DNA of 64,000 nt from Paenibacillus mucilaginosus 3016 (lineage in GTDB: Bacteria > Bacillota > Bacilli > Paenibacillales > NBRC-103111). The stretch lies in NCBI RefSeq assembly GCF_000250655.1, contig NC_016935.1, positions 2,312,001 to 2,376,000 on the forward strand, given 5' to 3'. The position numbers and the translations under genes are program-made. Shown here piece by piece: positions 52,749 to 61,349 of the stretch. Numbering within the stretch: position 1 is the first letter of the stretch; every line of letters starts with the position of its first letter. The notes beneath the pieces were generated by a model that saw nothing but the letters and a program-made list of their open reading frames with translations, made no database searches and had not been told where the DNA came from.

Positions 52749-53081
52749 GTGATTGAGCTGGAAAACTTAACGGAAATGCTTAAAGGCGTGCTTGAGGGCT
52801 GCGTCCTCGAAATTATAAGCCGCAACGAAACCTACGGTTACGAAATTACGCGGAGGCTGAACGCCCTCGGCTTCACAGATGTTGTGGAGGGAACGGTGTA
52901 CACCATCCTGATCCGGCTTGAAAAAAGCAAGTTGGTGGAAGTCACCAAAAAGCCCTCCGACATGGGGCCGCCGCGAAAGTTTTTCGCGCTCAACGACGCG
53001 GGACGCGAGGAGTTACGGAGGTTCTGGGAAAAATGGGCGTTCGTATCATCTAAAATTATCGAATTAAAGGAGAGAGATTAA
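52749..53081 (+). CDS. PadR family transcriptional regulator
   Basis: 110 residues: winged HTH with GVLEGCVLEIISRNETYGYE, GFTDVVEGTVYTILIRLEK and GPPRKFFALNDAGREEL, a short PadR-s1 type. GTG 52749 is the only in-frame start near the N-terminus; the ribosome site AAGGG is unusually close. First gene of a five-gene operon with two DUF1048 proteins and an ABC transporter; likely represses it until a drug or peptide binds. Confidence 0.9.
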   Translation: MIELENLTEMLKGVLEGCVLEIISRNETYGYEITRRLNALGFTDVVEGTVYTILIRLEKSKLVEVTKKPSDMGPPRKFFALNDAGREELRRFWEKWAFVSSKIIELKERD

Positions 53082-53431
53082 TGAATTTTTGGGAAAAAAT
53101 CACCGGCAGCGATATGACGAAAGAAATGAAAGCTTTTGAATCCAGAGCCAAAAAGCTGCCGGCTGATTATCAAGCGGCATGGAAACAAATTAATGCGAAT
53201 CTTTGGATGCACTCCGATTTCACCGGTCGCAACCTCATGCCCATCCTTGACGGCGTGCTTGGCCTGCTCGAAGAAACGGCGGCGGATGGTCAGCGTGTCC
53301 ATGAGGTTTTGGGTGACGATATCAAAGGTTTCTGTTCAGCGCTGGCCGGCGAAGAAGGGGCAAAGTCTTTTCGAGACAAGTGGCGCGAGCAACTAAATCA
53401 TAATATCGCCAAAAAATTAGGTAAAAAATAG
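53081..53431 (+). CDS. DUF1048 family protein
   Basis: 116 residues, soluble and helical (MNFWEKITGSDMTKEMKAFE, then GVLGLLEETAADGQRVHEVL). DUF1048 proteins are found beside PadR regulators and ABC exporters in Firmicutes; their function is not established. Starts one base overlapping the PadR stop (TAATG). Related to the next gene. Confidence 0.85.
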   Translation: MNFWEKITGSDMTKEMKAFESRAKKLPADYQAAWKQINANLWMHSDFTGRNLMPILDGVLGLLEETAADGQRVHEVLGDDIKGFCSALAGEEGAKSFRDKWREQLNHNIAKKLGKK

Positions 53432-53443
53432 GAGGGTAATAAA

Positions 53444-53794
53444 ATGAATATACGAGATATCATCGAAGGCAAAAAAGAGTGGCGAGCGCACGTGGCGCGT
53501 GTCAAAGCGCTCCCGCAAGATTATCAGATTGTTTACAAAGAGATGCAGAAATATTTCTTTAAGGTTGGTCCTGTGGAGCTAACCGAGGGGACGGGTTTGC
53601 TCTCGGGGATTGTCGATCTTTTTGAGGAGGGCGCGGCCTCGGGGAAAGGAGTGTTAGAAGTGACGGGCAGAGACGTAGCAGCTTTCTGCGATGATCTAAT
53701 CAAAGATTCAAAAACTTACGCTGACATTTATCAAGAATCTGTTGACCAAGCGAATAACAAGACCATCAGAAAGGGTGCGGATAAAAAAAAGTAA
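53444..53794 (+). CDS. DUF1048 family protein, second copy
   Basis: 116 residues, same length and plan as its neighbour (LPQDYQIVYKEMQKYFFKVG; GIVDLFEEGAASGKGVLEVT) but diverged, so an old tandem duplication. GGAGGG precedes ATG 53444. Function unknown; a heterodimer with the first copy is possible. Confidence 0.85.
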   Translation: MNIRDIIEGKKEWRAHVARVKALPQDYQIVYKEMQKYFFKVGPVELTEGTGLLSGIVDLFEEGAASGKGVLEVTGRDVAAFCDDLIKDSKTYADIYQESVDQANNKTIRKGADKKK

Positions 53795-53809
53795 AAGGGG
53801 GATATGGGG

Positions 53810-54568
53810 ATGGGAAAAGCAATTGAAGTGAACGGTCTGCAAAAGTCTTACAAGAAACTTCATGTTCTAAAGGGCGTCGATTTCGAGGTGGAAAAGGGAA
53901 GCATTTTCGCCCTGCTCGGCTCCAACGGGGCTGGCAAGACAACGGTTGTCAAAATTCTCAGCACGCTGCTCCAACCGGACAGCGGAACCGTCACCGTTAA
54001 TGGATTCGATATTGCGTCAAATCCAGACCTGGTAAGGCAGTCCATCAGTCTGACCGGGCAATTTGCCGCGGTTGATGAGATTTTGACCGGGCGGGAGAAT
54101 CTTATTTTGATCGCCAAGCTGAGGCACCTTAAAAATCCGCGTCAGGTTGCGGACGATATGCTTAAACGCTTCGGTCTGACAGATGCCGCGGACCGAAAGG
54201 CATCTACTTATTCGGGTGGTATGCGCCGCAGGCTCGACATCGCTTTGAGCCTTGTGGGAAAACCGCAGATCATTTTCCTCGACGAGCCAACCACCGGGCT
54301 TGATCCTGAGGCACGTATCGAGGTTTGGAAGATTGTAAAGGAGCTTGCCGATGGCGGCACGACGGTATTCCTGACCACGCAGTATTTAGAGGAAGCTGAA
54401 CAGCTTGCCGACCGAATTTCTATTCTGCACGAGGGCAGGATTATCGCCAGCGGCACGCTCGCCGAACTGAAAAAGCTGTTCCCGAAAACGAAGGTGGAGT
54501 ATGTTGAAAAACAGCCGACATTGGAGGATATATTCCTCGCCATCATCGGTAAAAGGGAGGCCATGTAG
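53810..54568 (+). CDS. ABC transporter ATP-binding protein (DrrA-like)
   Basis: 252 residues from ATG 53810, 8 nt after AAAGGGGG; ATG 53804 is too close to that site. Walker A GSNGAGKT (37-44), signature YSGGMRRRLDIA (about 135), Walker B IIFLDEPTTGLDP, and Q in place of the H-loop His (FLTTQYLEEAEQL), as in DrrA-type drug exporters. Powers the ABC-2 permease encoded next; stop and start are adjacent. Confidence 0.92.
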   Translation: MGKAIEVNGLQKSYKKLHVLKGVDFEVEKGSIFALLGSNGAGKTTVVKILSTLLQPDSGTVTVNGFDIASNPDLVRQSISLTGQFAAVDEILTGRENLILIAKLRHLKNPRQVADDMLKRFGLTDAADRKASTYSGGMRRRLDIALSLVGKPQIIFLDEPTTGLDPEARIEVWKIVKELADGGTTVFLTTQYLEEAEQLADRISILHEGRIIASGTLAELKKLFPKTKVEYVEKQPTLEDIFLAIIGKREAM

Positions 54569-55336
54569 ATGGATGCAAAAAAACATTTTTTCAGCGACAT
54601 GAGCGTAATGCTTGGACGTTCCATGCGCCATATTTTCCGCAGTATGGACACCATCTTCACGGTCTGTATCACCCCCATTGCAATGATGCTGCTATTTGTC
54701 TATGTTTTTGGCGGCGCAATCGAATCCGGTACGGATAACTATGTGAACTATCTGTTGCCTGGCATATTGCTTATGGCGATTGCGAGCGGGGTTGCCTACG
54801 TGGCTTACCGCCTGTTTATGGATAAGCAGCGGGGCATTATTGAACGGTTCCATACCATGCCGATTGCGCGTTCCTCCGTGCTGTGGGGGCATGTGCTGAC
54901 CTCGGTGGTATCTAACATCATTTCTGTTGTCGTCATCATTCTCGTAGCGCTCCTGATGGGCTTTCGCTCATCGGCGGGGGTACTGGCTTGGCTTGGCGTA
55001 GCGGGTATACTTGTGTTGTTTACGCTGGCTTTGACCTGGATCGCGGCCATTGCCGGACTGACAGGAAAAACGATGGAAGGCGCTAGCGCCTTTTCCTATC
55101 CATTAATCTTCCTGCCATTCATCAGTTCGGCCTTTGTTCCGACCGAGACGATGCCGGCAGTCGTGCGTGTCTTTGCTGAAAACCAGCCGGTGACCTCTAT
55201 CGTAGAGACCATCCGAGCACTATTGTCAAATCAACCGGTGGGCCATGATATCTGGGTCGCTTTAGCGTGGTGCTTAGGGATCATGATTGTTGCCTATCTA
55301 TTTGCGGTGCGCGCATACAAACGGAATACAGCTTAA
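54569..55336 (+). CDS. ABC-2 type transporter permease (DrrB-like)
   Basis: 255 residues with six membrane segments and the ABC-2 pattern (YLLPGILLMAIASGVAYVAY; GIIERFHTMPIARSSVLWGH; FAENQPVTSIVETIRALLSN). Forms an efflux transporter with the preceding ATPase, likely for a hydrophobic drug or an antibiotic-like compound. Last gene of the PadR operon. Follows the ATPase with no gap. Confidence 0.92.
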   Translation: MDAKKHFFSDMSVMLGRSMRHIFRSMDTIFTVCITPIAMMLLFVYVFGGAIESGTDNYVNYLLPGILLMAIASGVAYVAYRLFMDKQRGIIERFHTMPIARSSVLWGHVLTSVVSNIISVVVIILVALLMGFRSSAGVLAWLGVAGILVLFTLALTWIAAIAGLTGKTMEGASAFSYPLIFLPFISSAFVPTETMPAVVRVFAENQPVTSIVETIRALLSNQPVGHDIWVALAWCLGIMIVAYLFAVRAYKRNTA

Positions 55337-55485
55337 TGTTTGTATTATAATGACAGTGATAGTGGTCAAAAAACCGCACCAAAACGACGCCGATCTCGGG
55401 GACGAGGATGATAGTGATGGCGCATGTAAGATGGCCAGGAAATGCGAAAAAAAAGTCCCAGTACCCATCGCAGCGAAAAAAAGGA

Positions 55486-55507
55486 GGCAGTTGCGTTCGC
55501 AACTGCC
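55486..55507 (-). terminator. Hairpin terminator of minus-strand transcripts
   Basis: GGCAGTTGCG and CGCAACTGCC are perfect complements around TT. On the minus strand they are followed by TCC and TTTTTTT, a normal terminator for RNA coming from the histidine kinase side. Confidence 0.65.
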
Positions 55508-55592
55508 CCAATGAACCTATTCATAGCATAGCGTTAATTCTAATAGATTCATATCAAGTATTCAAGAGCTTTACGGAGGCTCCCTGTCGGAG

Positions 55593-55725
55593 AACAAGAA
55601 CATATATTCATAAGCGCCGCATAAGTTGCGGTTTTTTCTTTTTAAGGATATTGTTCTTGTCCATAAGTGCATGACAAGAACATATATCTTAGCCGTAAAT
55701 GACAAGAGCATGTATTCATTGCCGT
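55593..55725. repeat. Three related GACAAGAACATATAT-type repeats, one inverted partner
   Basis: Related 20-25 bp units start at 55593 (ACAAGAACATATATTCATAA), 55673 (GACAAGAACATATATCTTAG) and 55701 (GACAAGAGCATGTATTCATT), each ending near GCCG. An inverted copy, TGTTCTTGTC at 55652-55661, pairs with GACAAGAACA at 55673-55682. No coding frame. May be regulator sites, a recombination scar, or a structured RNA. Confidence 0.6.
55617..55643 (+). terminator. Rho-independent terminator
   Basis: CCGCA / TGCGG stem with TAAGT loop and TTTTTTCTTTTT. It would end the PadR/DUF1048/ABC transcript, 280 nt after the last gene. Confidence 0.7.
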
Positions 55726-56003
55726 ATAGCTCAAAATTCTCGGGTGCTCGTTAACGGACAGTTTAGTGCAACAATCACCAACAAATTTCGTCTGAAACAT
55801 GTGGAAATTTTTGTATGATGGGATAAGGAACATGGGATGTTAGCTTTGTCCATCATGGATAGCCTGTTGCAAACCAGTCTTAGTTAAAAGATTATAGAGC
55901 AATTTGCCGCGGCAACTGCTCTATTTTTAAACCCGCAGGAAGCAGGGGCACGGGCCGTTTGGCTGCCGGTGGATCTTGCCTTTTGTGCAGGGCAGAAGAA
56001 GCG

Positions 56004-57338
56004 TCAGTCAGCCGGCAGGCTGATCGTGAACCGGCTTCCCTTTCCAACCTCGCTGTGTACCTCGATCGTCCCTTGATGCAGCAGGATGTTCTGCTGTGCG
56101 ATTGCCAGGCCCAGGCCGGTTCCCCCGTTGGCACGTGTTCTGGAATCGTCTGACCGGTAAAAGCGGTTGAAGATGTGAGGCAGGTCTTCTTCGGGTATGC
56201 CGTAGCCATTATCCTCAATGATGATGCGGACGCTTGCATCCTGCTGCTTCTCTACACCGGTACCCTCTACCCGGATATGGACCTGCCCGCCGCGGCTTGT
56301 ATATTGAATCGCATTCGTCAAAATATTGTACAGGGCCTGCACGATGCGATGCTTTTCTACGGATACGGTGACCCTGTCTCCCGGAGTGTGCAGGGATACG
56401 ATGATTTGCTTATCGTCCGCCAGGAATTGAATTTGTTCCATCAAGCCTTGCAGAATCAGAACGATGTTTTCCGGCTGCCTGCGGAGCTCTGTTCGACCAG
56501 CCTCCATTTTGGCTAAATCCAGCACATCATGTACCAGCCGGGACAGGCGCAGCACCTCGTCCAGCAGGGAGGAGAGCCGCTCCGGGGAAACGGGGGCCTG
56601 CAGCTCCAGTGCCAATTCCAGCTCGCCCTGCATAATCATGAGCGGGGTTTTGAGTTCATGTGCAGCGTCAGACAGCAGCTGCTTGCGGGATTGCTCGAGT
56701 CGGGTCAGACTATCGTACATTTCCTGGAGTGCCCGCGAGATGGCCCCGAATTCATCCTTTCTACGAACAGGCAGTGCGATGTCGGTTTTCCCTTGTTTGA
56801 TCCGGTCGATCCCCTTGATAATCTTGCGGATAGGGCTTGTCAGCGTCCAGGACAGCAGCAGGATGATAAACAGCGCAGCGATGCAGGTAAACAGTAGGGA
56901 TACTTTTACAATGCTGGGCAAAATTCCATACCACAAGGATTTGAATTCAAAGGTCTTGTATTGGCCTGTGTTCATCGCATAGATTCGTCCAATTTCGTGC
57001 TCATTCAGTTGAAGCTTAAGCTGCATACCGTTTTTTTGCACATCAATAAGCTCCAGGGTTCCTCTCCGGTACAGCACCTGGCCCTCCACGACCAAGGCGA
57101 TTTCAACAAAGGAGGAGCTGTGTTCGAACTCGCCTGCACTCACGCCAGCCCATGACTCATTGTGCGCAGCATAGTACTGCTCAAACTCCTCCTGAAGCGC
57201 AGTGAAGCGGGACTTCTCATTAACATAGGCGAAGTCGCGCACGATATAAAATTGAACGTGGGTAACTGCCAGCAGGCAGAGCAGGATGAACACGATCAAG
57301 ACACTCATGGACAAGATCAGCTTGCTTCTAATTTTCAT
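56004..57338 (-). CDS. Sensor histidine kinase
   Basis: 444 residues from ATG 57338, which overlaps the response regulator stop by 11 nt. Membrane segments near 8-30 and 150-175 flank an extracellular sensor of about 120 residues; then HAMP, HisKA with the phospho-acceptor His227 (DAAHELKTPLMIM), and HATPase with NAIQYTSRGG, DNGYGIPEEDLPHIFNRF and GGTGLGLAIAQQN. Partner of the response regulator; signal unknown, perhaps copper or envelope stress in view of the divergent multicopper oxidase (inference). Confidence 0.92.
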   Translation of the reverse strand: MKIRSKLILSMSVLIVFILLCLLAVTHVQFYIVRDFAYVNEKSRFTALQEEFEQYYAAHNESWAGVSAGEFEHSSSFVEIALVVEGQVLYRRGTLELIDVQKNGMQLKLQLNEHEIGRIYAMNTGQYKTFEFKSLWYGILPSIVKVSLLFTCIAALFIILLLSWTLTSPIRKIIKGIDRIKQGKTDIALPVRRKDEFGAISRALQEMYDSLTRLEQSRKQLLSDAAHELKTPLMIMQGELELALELQAPVSPERLSSLLDEVLRLSRLVHDVLDLAKMEAGRTELRRQPENIVLILQGLMEQIQFLADDKQIIVSLHTPGDRVTVSVEKHRIVQALYNILTNAIQYTSRGGQVHIRVEGTGVEKQQDASVRIIIEDNGYGIPEEDLPHIFNRFYRSDDSRTRANGGTGLGLAIAQQNILLHQGTIEVHSEVGKGSRFTISLPAD

Positions 57339-58041
57339 GGCTTGCCCCGAAACGATACCCGAACCCGTACACTGTCTGGATATAAGCGGAAGGATTGGCA
57401 TCAAGCTTCTTGCGCAGCTTGGAGATATGGGCGTCTACCGTACGCTCGTCAATGACGAATTCCTCTTCGAAGGCATGCTGCAGCAGCTGCATTCGGCTGA
57501 ACACCCGCCCGGGCCTCGAGGCGAGCAAATGCAGCAGCTTGAATTCCGTAGGCGTCAGCCTCAGCTCCTGCCCCCCCATAAACACCTGCAGGCGCTCCTC
57601 GTCAATGCTCAATTCCCCTCTTCGCAGCACGCTGCCCTGTGCGCTGCTTCCTGCTCTGTTCATTCGCCGCAGCAGCGAGCGGATTCGGGCTGACAATTCT
57701 CTAAGGCTGAAGGGCTTGGTTAAATAATCATCCGCTCCCATTTCAAGGCCGACAATTTTGTCCATCTCCTCCGTTTTGGCCGTTACCATGATGATCCCAG
57801 GCTCCCCGATTTCCCTGAACCGCCTACATGCATCCAGACCGTTCATGTGCGGCAGCATCCAATCGAGCACGATAATGTCCGGTTTGCTCTCCATATATAA
57901 TTGAACAGCCGCATTCCCGTCCCTGGCCGTGAGAATCTCGTAGCCTTCGGCTAGGAGATAGGTTTCCATCAACGACAGAATTTTTTCTTCATCCTCCACG
58001 AGCAGCACCTTGACCCCTATGTTCGTCCCCTCCCGGCTCAT
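57328..58041 (-). CDS. OmpR family response regulator
   Basis: 237 residues from ATG 58041, chosen because the receiver begins soon after (VKVLLVEDEEK); the longer frame to 58122 covers likely promoter DNA. Receiver domain with Asp60 (IIVLDWMLPHMNG) and Lys at TKPFSLREL, then winged-helix DNA-binding domain with LTPTEFKLLHLLASRPGRVF and ERTVDAHISKLRKKLD. Encoded with the kinase, divergent from the membrane protein / multicopper oxidase operon, its likely target. Confidence 0.9.
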   Translation of the reverse strand: MSREGTNIGVKVLLVEDEEKILSLMETYLLAEGYEILTARDGNAAVQLYMESKPDIIVLDWMLPHMNGLDACRRFREIGEPGIIMVTAKTEEMDKIVGLEMGADDYLTKPFSLRELSARIRSLLRRMNRAGSSAQGSVLRRGELSIDEERLQVFMGGQELRLTPTEFKLLHLLASRPGRVFSRMQLLQHAFEEEFVIDERTVDAHISKLRKKLDANPSAYIQTVYGFGYRFGASHEN

Positions 58042-58105
58042 TTTCCGATTTCTACAGCCCATTATACAATATTTTGAACTCGCAGCCGCCCGCATCACAA
58101 TTCCT

Positions 58106-58137
58106 GCAGCATTTCGCAACAAGTTCGCAGCATTTCG
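58106..58137. repeat. Direct repeats, candidate OmpR-type binding site
   Basis: GCAGCATTTCG at 58106-58116 and 58127-58137, a 21-bp period. This is the spacing expected for tandem response regulator dimers on one DNA face, between the divergent regulator and membrane protein genes. Confidence 0.5.
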
Positions 58138-58188
58138 GTGCTAAGGTTACAGCAGGAAGAAATTTTGAAGCTGTAGGGAGGATCTGGA

Positions 58189-58710
58189 ATGAGTTACAAA
58201 TTATCCATGAAAGCGAAGCAGGCCATCATCACGGTTCATGTGCTGTCGGTCGTCTGTTGGTTGGGAGGCGCTGCGGTCATGCTCCTGCTGGGGCTGCATG
58301 TACTCAGGGCCGAAAGCGGAGATCAGCTGCATTATACCCTCGAAAATATGCATCTGGTGGATGTCGTGATGATCCGGTACACCGCGCTGGTCGCTTTATT
58401 GACAGGACTGGTTTTATCGATTTGGACACATTGGGGATTGTTCAAATATTATTGGATCGTCATCAAGCTTATCCTGACCGTAGGCTTGATCGTGTTTGGC
58501 ATACAGTATATGGGCTCATGGCTATCCCAGCTCATGCGTGACGGGGACCTGCTGAGAGATCTCGCACTCGGCGCCCCCGGTTTTCGCCAGACGGGTTACT
58601 CTCTGATGGGAGGAGCCATTGCGAATATCGCGGCGTTGGTCTTCATGACGGCCATCTCTTACTTCAAACCGTTTGGGAAAATCAATGGCAGCCAGAAGGG
58701 GAAGGGGTGA
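58189..58710 (+). CDS. Integral membrane protein
   Basis: 173 residues with about four membrane segments: IITVHVLSVVCWLGGAAVML, ALVALLTGLVLSIWTHWGLF, IVIKLILTVGLIVFGIQYMG and IANIAALVFMTAISYF. The HVLSVVCWLGGAAV start recalls DUF2269/CopD-like proteins, in which an N-terminal His may bind heme or copper. GGAGG precedes ATG 58189. Coupled to the multicopper oxidase, whose start lies 3 nt past this stop. Family not certain. Confidence 0.7.
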   Translation: MSYKLSMKAKQAIITVHVLSVVCWLGGAAVMLLLGLHVLRAESGDQLHYTLENMHLVDVVMIRYTALVALLTGLVLSIWTHWGLFKYYWIVIKLILTVGLIVFGIQYMGSWLSQLMRDGDLLRDLALGAPGFRQTGYSLMGGAIANIAALVFMTAISYFKPFGKINGSQKGKG

Positions 58711-58712
58711 AC

Positions 58713-60815
58713 ATGGCTGCGATCTATGCCGGTATTCCTCTAACCCTGGTCATGACAGCATTGTGGGCTCTCGCCAGCTGTATAGTGACAGGGCTCTGTT
58801 ATGCTGCCAGCCCCAAACGTTTGAGAGTCTGGACGGCCGTTCTCCTCTGGGTCTGCGGTCTGGCCATCGTTCTCAGTGCTGCATGGCATTGCTTGATTCT
58901 GGGTGTGTATGCTGCCAAAGGCTGGTTGTTTGTGGAGGGGACGGTCAAAACGGCCGTACCTGTCATGCTGCTCTCTCATCTGTCGTATATTCTCTTCGCG
59001 CGGCCGCAGCTAAGAGCCATTCGAATGATGGCTGCAGACGAAGCGATGGTGAACCTGCAGGCAAAAGCGAGCCATCCCCGGTTCGTGATCCCGGTCTATG
59101 CGGCAGGAGCGGCGTCAGGCCTGAATGCGTTAAGCACCATTTTCTCACAGCCGGTTCTGCCGGGCTTCATGGAGATCATGCAGTGGCCCGCACTGCTGCT
59201 CATCATATTATTCATCCCTTTCGCTGTCATCCGAAGGAGATATCAGGCCATGCTGAACTGTCAATTCCTGATCAAGCCGATCGGGGAAAGACTGCTTACA
59301 GCTGCGGCATCGGTCACCCTATCCCTCCTGATGGCCGGTGCAGGGGTTGGCTCTGCAGCTCTGTTAGAGAGGAACGCTTCCCTGTTACCGGAAGCCTCGG
59401 ACATGATGAACCATCATGAAGTGGATGAGGGAGGCGGAGTGCCTACCGCGCTCACGGCGCTTCATACGCATGATGCGCATCATGGGCATGCCAATGGAGT
59501 GGAAGTAGCCGCGCTGACAGGCGACATCTCGGCTCCTGCAGATGTCAGGTTCGAATTGACGGCGCAGAAACAGAGCGTCACCCTGACTTCCGGAGCCATC
59601 GTTGAAGCATGGACCTACAATGGTGAGCTTGCGCCCCAGCTGCGCGTGAAGCAGGGAGAGATGGTCGAAGTCAGGCTGGTGAACAAAGATATCGAGAAAG
59701 GGGTCACCATTCACTGGCATGGTTACAATGTGCCGAATGCAATGGACGGTGTGCCCGGTATGACCCAGAATATCGTGAGGCCGGGGGAAGACTTTACTTA
59801 TAAATTCCGTGCGGATCAGGCTGGGACCTATTGGTTTCACTCCCATCAGCAGGCATCCGAACAGGTAGGGAAGGGGCTCTTTGGTTCCCTGCTTGTAGAC
59901 CCGCTGCGAGAAACGGAGGAGACGGATTCGGAGCTGGTCGTCATCCAGCACACCTGGAGAACCAGTCAAGGGCAGTTAAAAGCTTTTGGGAATGAGGATC
60001 AAAAGCAGTTCAAGCAGGTGGAGCCAGGCAATAAAATAAAGCTGCGAATCATCAATACGGATCATCAGTCACAAAAATATCGTCTGCAGGGAACTGATTA
60101 CCGAATCACGAGTATCGACGGTATGCAGATTCTAGAGCCGGAGCCTTTGGAGAATCAAACTTCCTTCCGGATCGCTTCGGGAGGGAGATATGATGTGACC
60201 TTTACGATGCCGGACCATCCCGTGCAGCTGCTCACAGGCGGCTCAAGCGGAGCTGGCGGTCCGAGTATCCTTTTTCATACCGGTATCCCTCCAGAACATT
60301 CGGAGCTTGGGGAGGAATCCCGGGAGTTCGATCTGGCGGAATACGGAAAACCCCTGGCGAATGATCTGACCTCCGCAGCGGCGTTCGACCGGGAATTCAC
60401 GATGATCATGGGAAACCGGCTGGGATTCTATAATGGACAGCTTCGGTTTCTGTGGACGATCAATGGGAAAGTTCATCCCTATACGCCAATGTTTGCTGTC
60501 AAGGAAGGCGACAAAGTCAAGACGACCTTCGTGAATCGAAGCCTCGCAGAGCATCCGATTCATCTTCACGGGCACCACATGACCGTACTCAAGAAGAACG
60601 GACGGGAAGTAAAGGCCCCCTGGCAGACCGATACGTTAAACGTACTGCCGGGTGAGAGTTATGAAGTGGCTTTTCTCGCAGATAATCCCGGCATGTGGAT
60701 GGATCACTGCCACAACCTCGACCATGCGGCGACCGGCATGATCCTGCACCTGATGTACGACCATGTGCTGCCATCCTATGAGGTGGGGATGAGGTCCGGA
60801 AACCTGCCCGATTAA
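58713..60815 (+). CDS. Multicopper oxidase with N-terminal membrane domain
   Basis: 700 residues from ATG 58713 (GAAGGGG upstream; GTG 58707 also possible). The first 230 residues hold about five or six membrane segments, followed by a His-rich stretch (HTHDAHHGHANG). Then comes a three-cupredoxin multicopper oxidase with all four copper motifs: HWHG (from about 334), HSHQQ (about 376), HPIHLHGHH (about 614) and HCHNLDH (about 665, with the type 1 Cys). It would oxidise Cu(I) or an organic substrate with O2 outside the membrane. Fusion to a membrane domain is uncommon for the family. Confidence 0.88.
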   Translation: MAAIYAGIPLTLVMTALWALASCIVTGLCYAASPKRLRVWTAVLLWVCGLAIVLSAAWHCLILGVYAAKGWLFVEGTVKTAVPVMLLSHLSYILFARPQLRAIRMMAADEAMVNLQAKASHPRFVIPVYAAGAASGLNALSTIFSQPVLPGFMEIMQWPALLLIILFIPFAVIRRRYQAMLNCQFLIKPIGERLLTAAASVTLSLLMAGAGVGSAALLERNASLLPEASDMMNHHEVDEGGGVPTALTALHTHDAHHGHANGVEVAALTGDISAPADVRFELTAQKQSVTLTSGAIVEAWTYNGELAPQLRVKQGEMVEVRLVNKDIEKGVTIHWHGYNVPNAMDGVPGMTQNIVRPGEDFTYKFRADQAGTYWFHSHQQASEQVGKGLFGSLLVDPLRETEETDSELVVIQHTWRTSQGQLKAFGNEDQKQFKQVEPGNKIKLRIINTDHQSQKYRLQGTDYRITSIDGMQILEPEPLENQTSFRIASGGRYDVTFTMPDHPVQLLTGGSSGAGGPSILFHTGIPPEHSELGEESREFDLAEYGKPLANDLTSAAAFDREFTMIMGNRLGFYNGQLRFLWTINGKVHPYTPMFAVKEGDKVKTTFVNRSLAEHPIHLHGHHMTVLKKNGREVKAPWQTDTLNVLPGESYEVAFLADNPGMWMDHCHNLDHAATGMILHLMYDHVLPSYEVGMRSGNLPD

Positions 60816-61349
60816 ACAGTAAAAACCCAGGAGCTTCTGCCGCGGCGGAGGCTCCTGGGTTTTTAGTATAAATCATGACCCGTCAAGACTCTGCAGATCC
60901 TTGCAGCTGAACGCCCGGCAGCACAGCAAGAGCAGAACGGCCAAATACCTGGCCGTATAGAGCAGGAAGACGTTCGAAGGAACGCTCGGTACGGAAAAAG
61001 GCCCTAACGGATTCATTCTTCAAAATCATGAATGATGAATGGGTATCTGAGGTAATTGGGGATTGGGATTTTCCATATAATTACAGAAATATTGGCTGCC
61101 GTATCTCCCGACCGGATTGCATTGGTTATTAATCTTCGGTTTGATACACCGATTGAATTTGTACAACCCACATTAAATGTGCGCTATAAAGAATTGTATA
61201 GAGAGTGGAGAATCCTCCATATTTCAACTCTGATCATCCATTTACTCCTAGTGGCTCCAGCGTATAATTAAACATATACAACATCCTAAAACCTCTGATG
61301 GCTTGATAAACAAGCATTTCAGGGTACACAAAGCAGGAGGTCTTGGAAC
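60816..61349. other. 0.5-kb gap without a recognisable gene
   Basis: Apart from the terminator at 60821-60864, I see only AT-rich sequence, with a 71-codon frame at 61056-61271 that resembles nothing known and has no clear ribosome site. Confidence 0.5.
60821..60864. terminator. Rho-independent terminator, usable on both strands
   Basis: AAAAACCCAGGAGC and GCTCCTGGGTTTTT are exact complements around a GC-rich loop. It lies 5 nt after the multicopper oxidase stop. Confidence 0.85.

Larger units (their letters stand above)
55337..56003. other. Non-coding 0.67-kb region with repeats and terminators
   Basis: No gene is visible between the exporter permease and the histidine kinase gene (which ends at 56004 on the minus strand). 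It contains two hairpins and three related 24-bp repeats listed separately. Confidence 0.6.
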
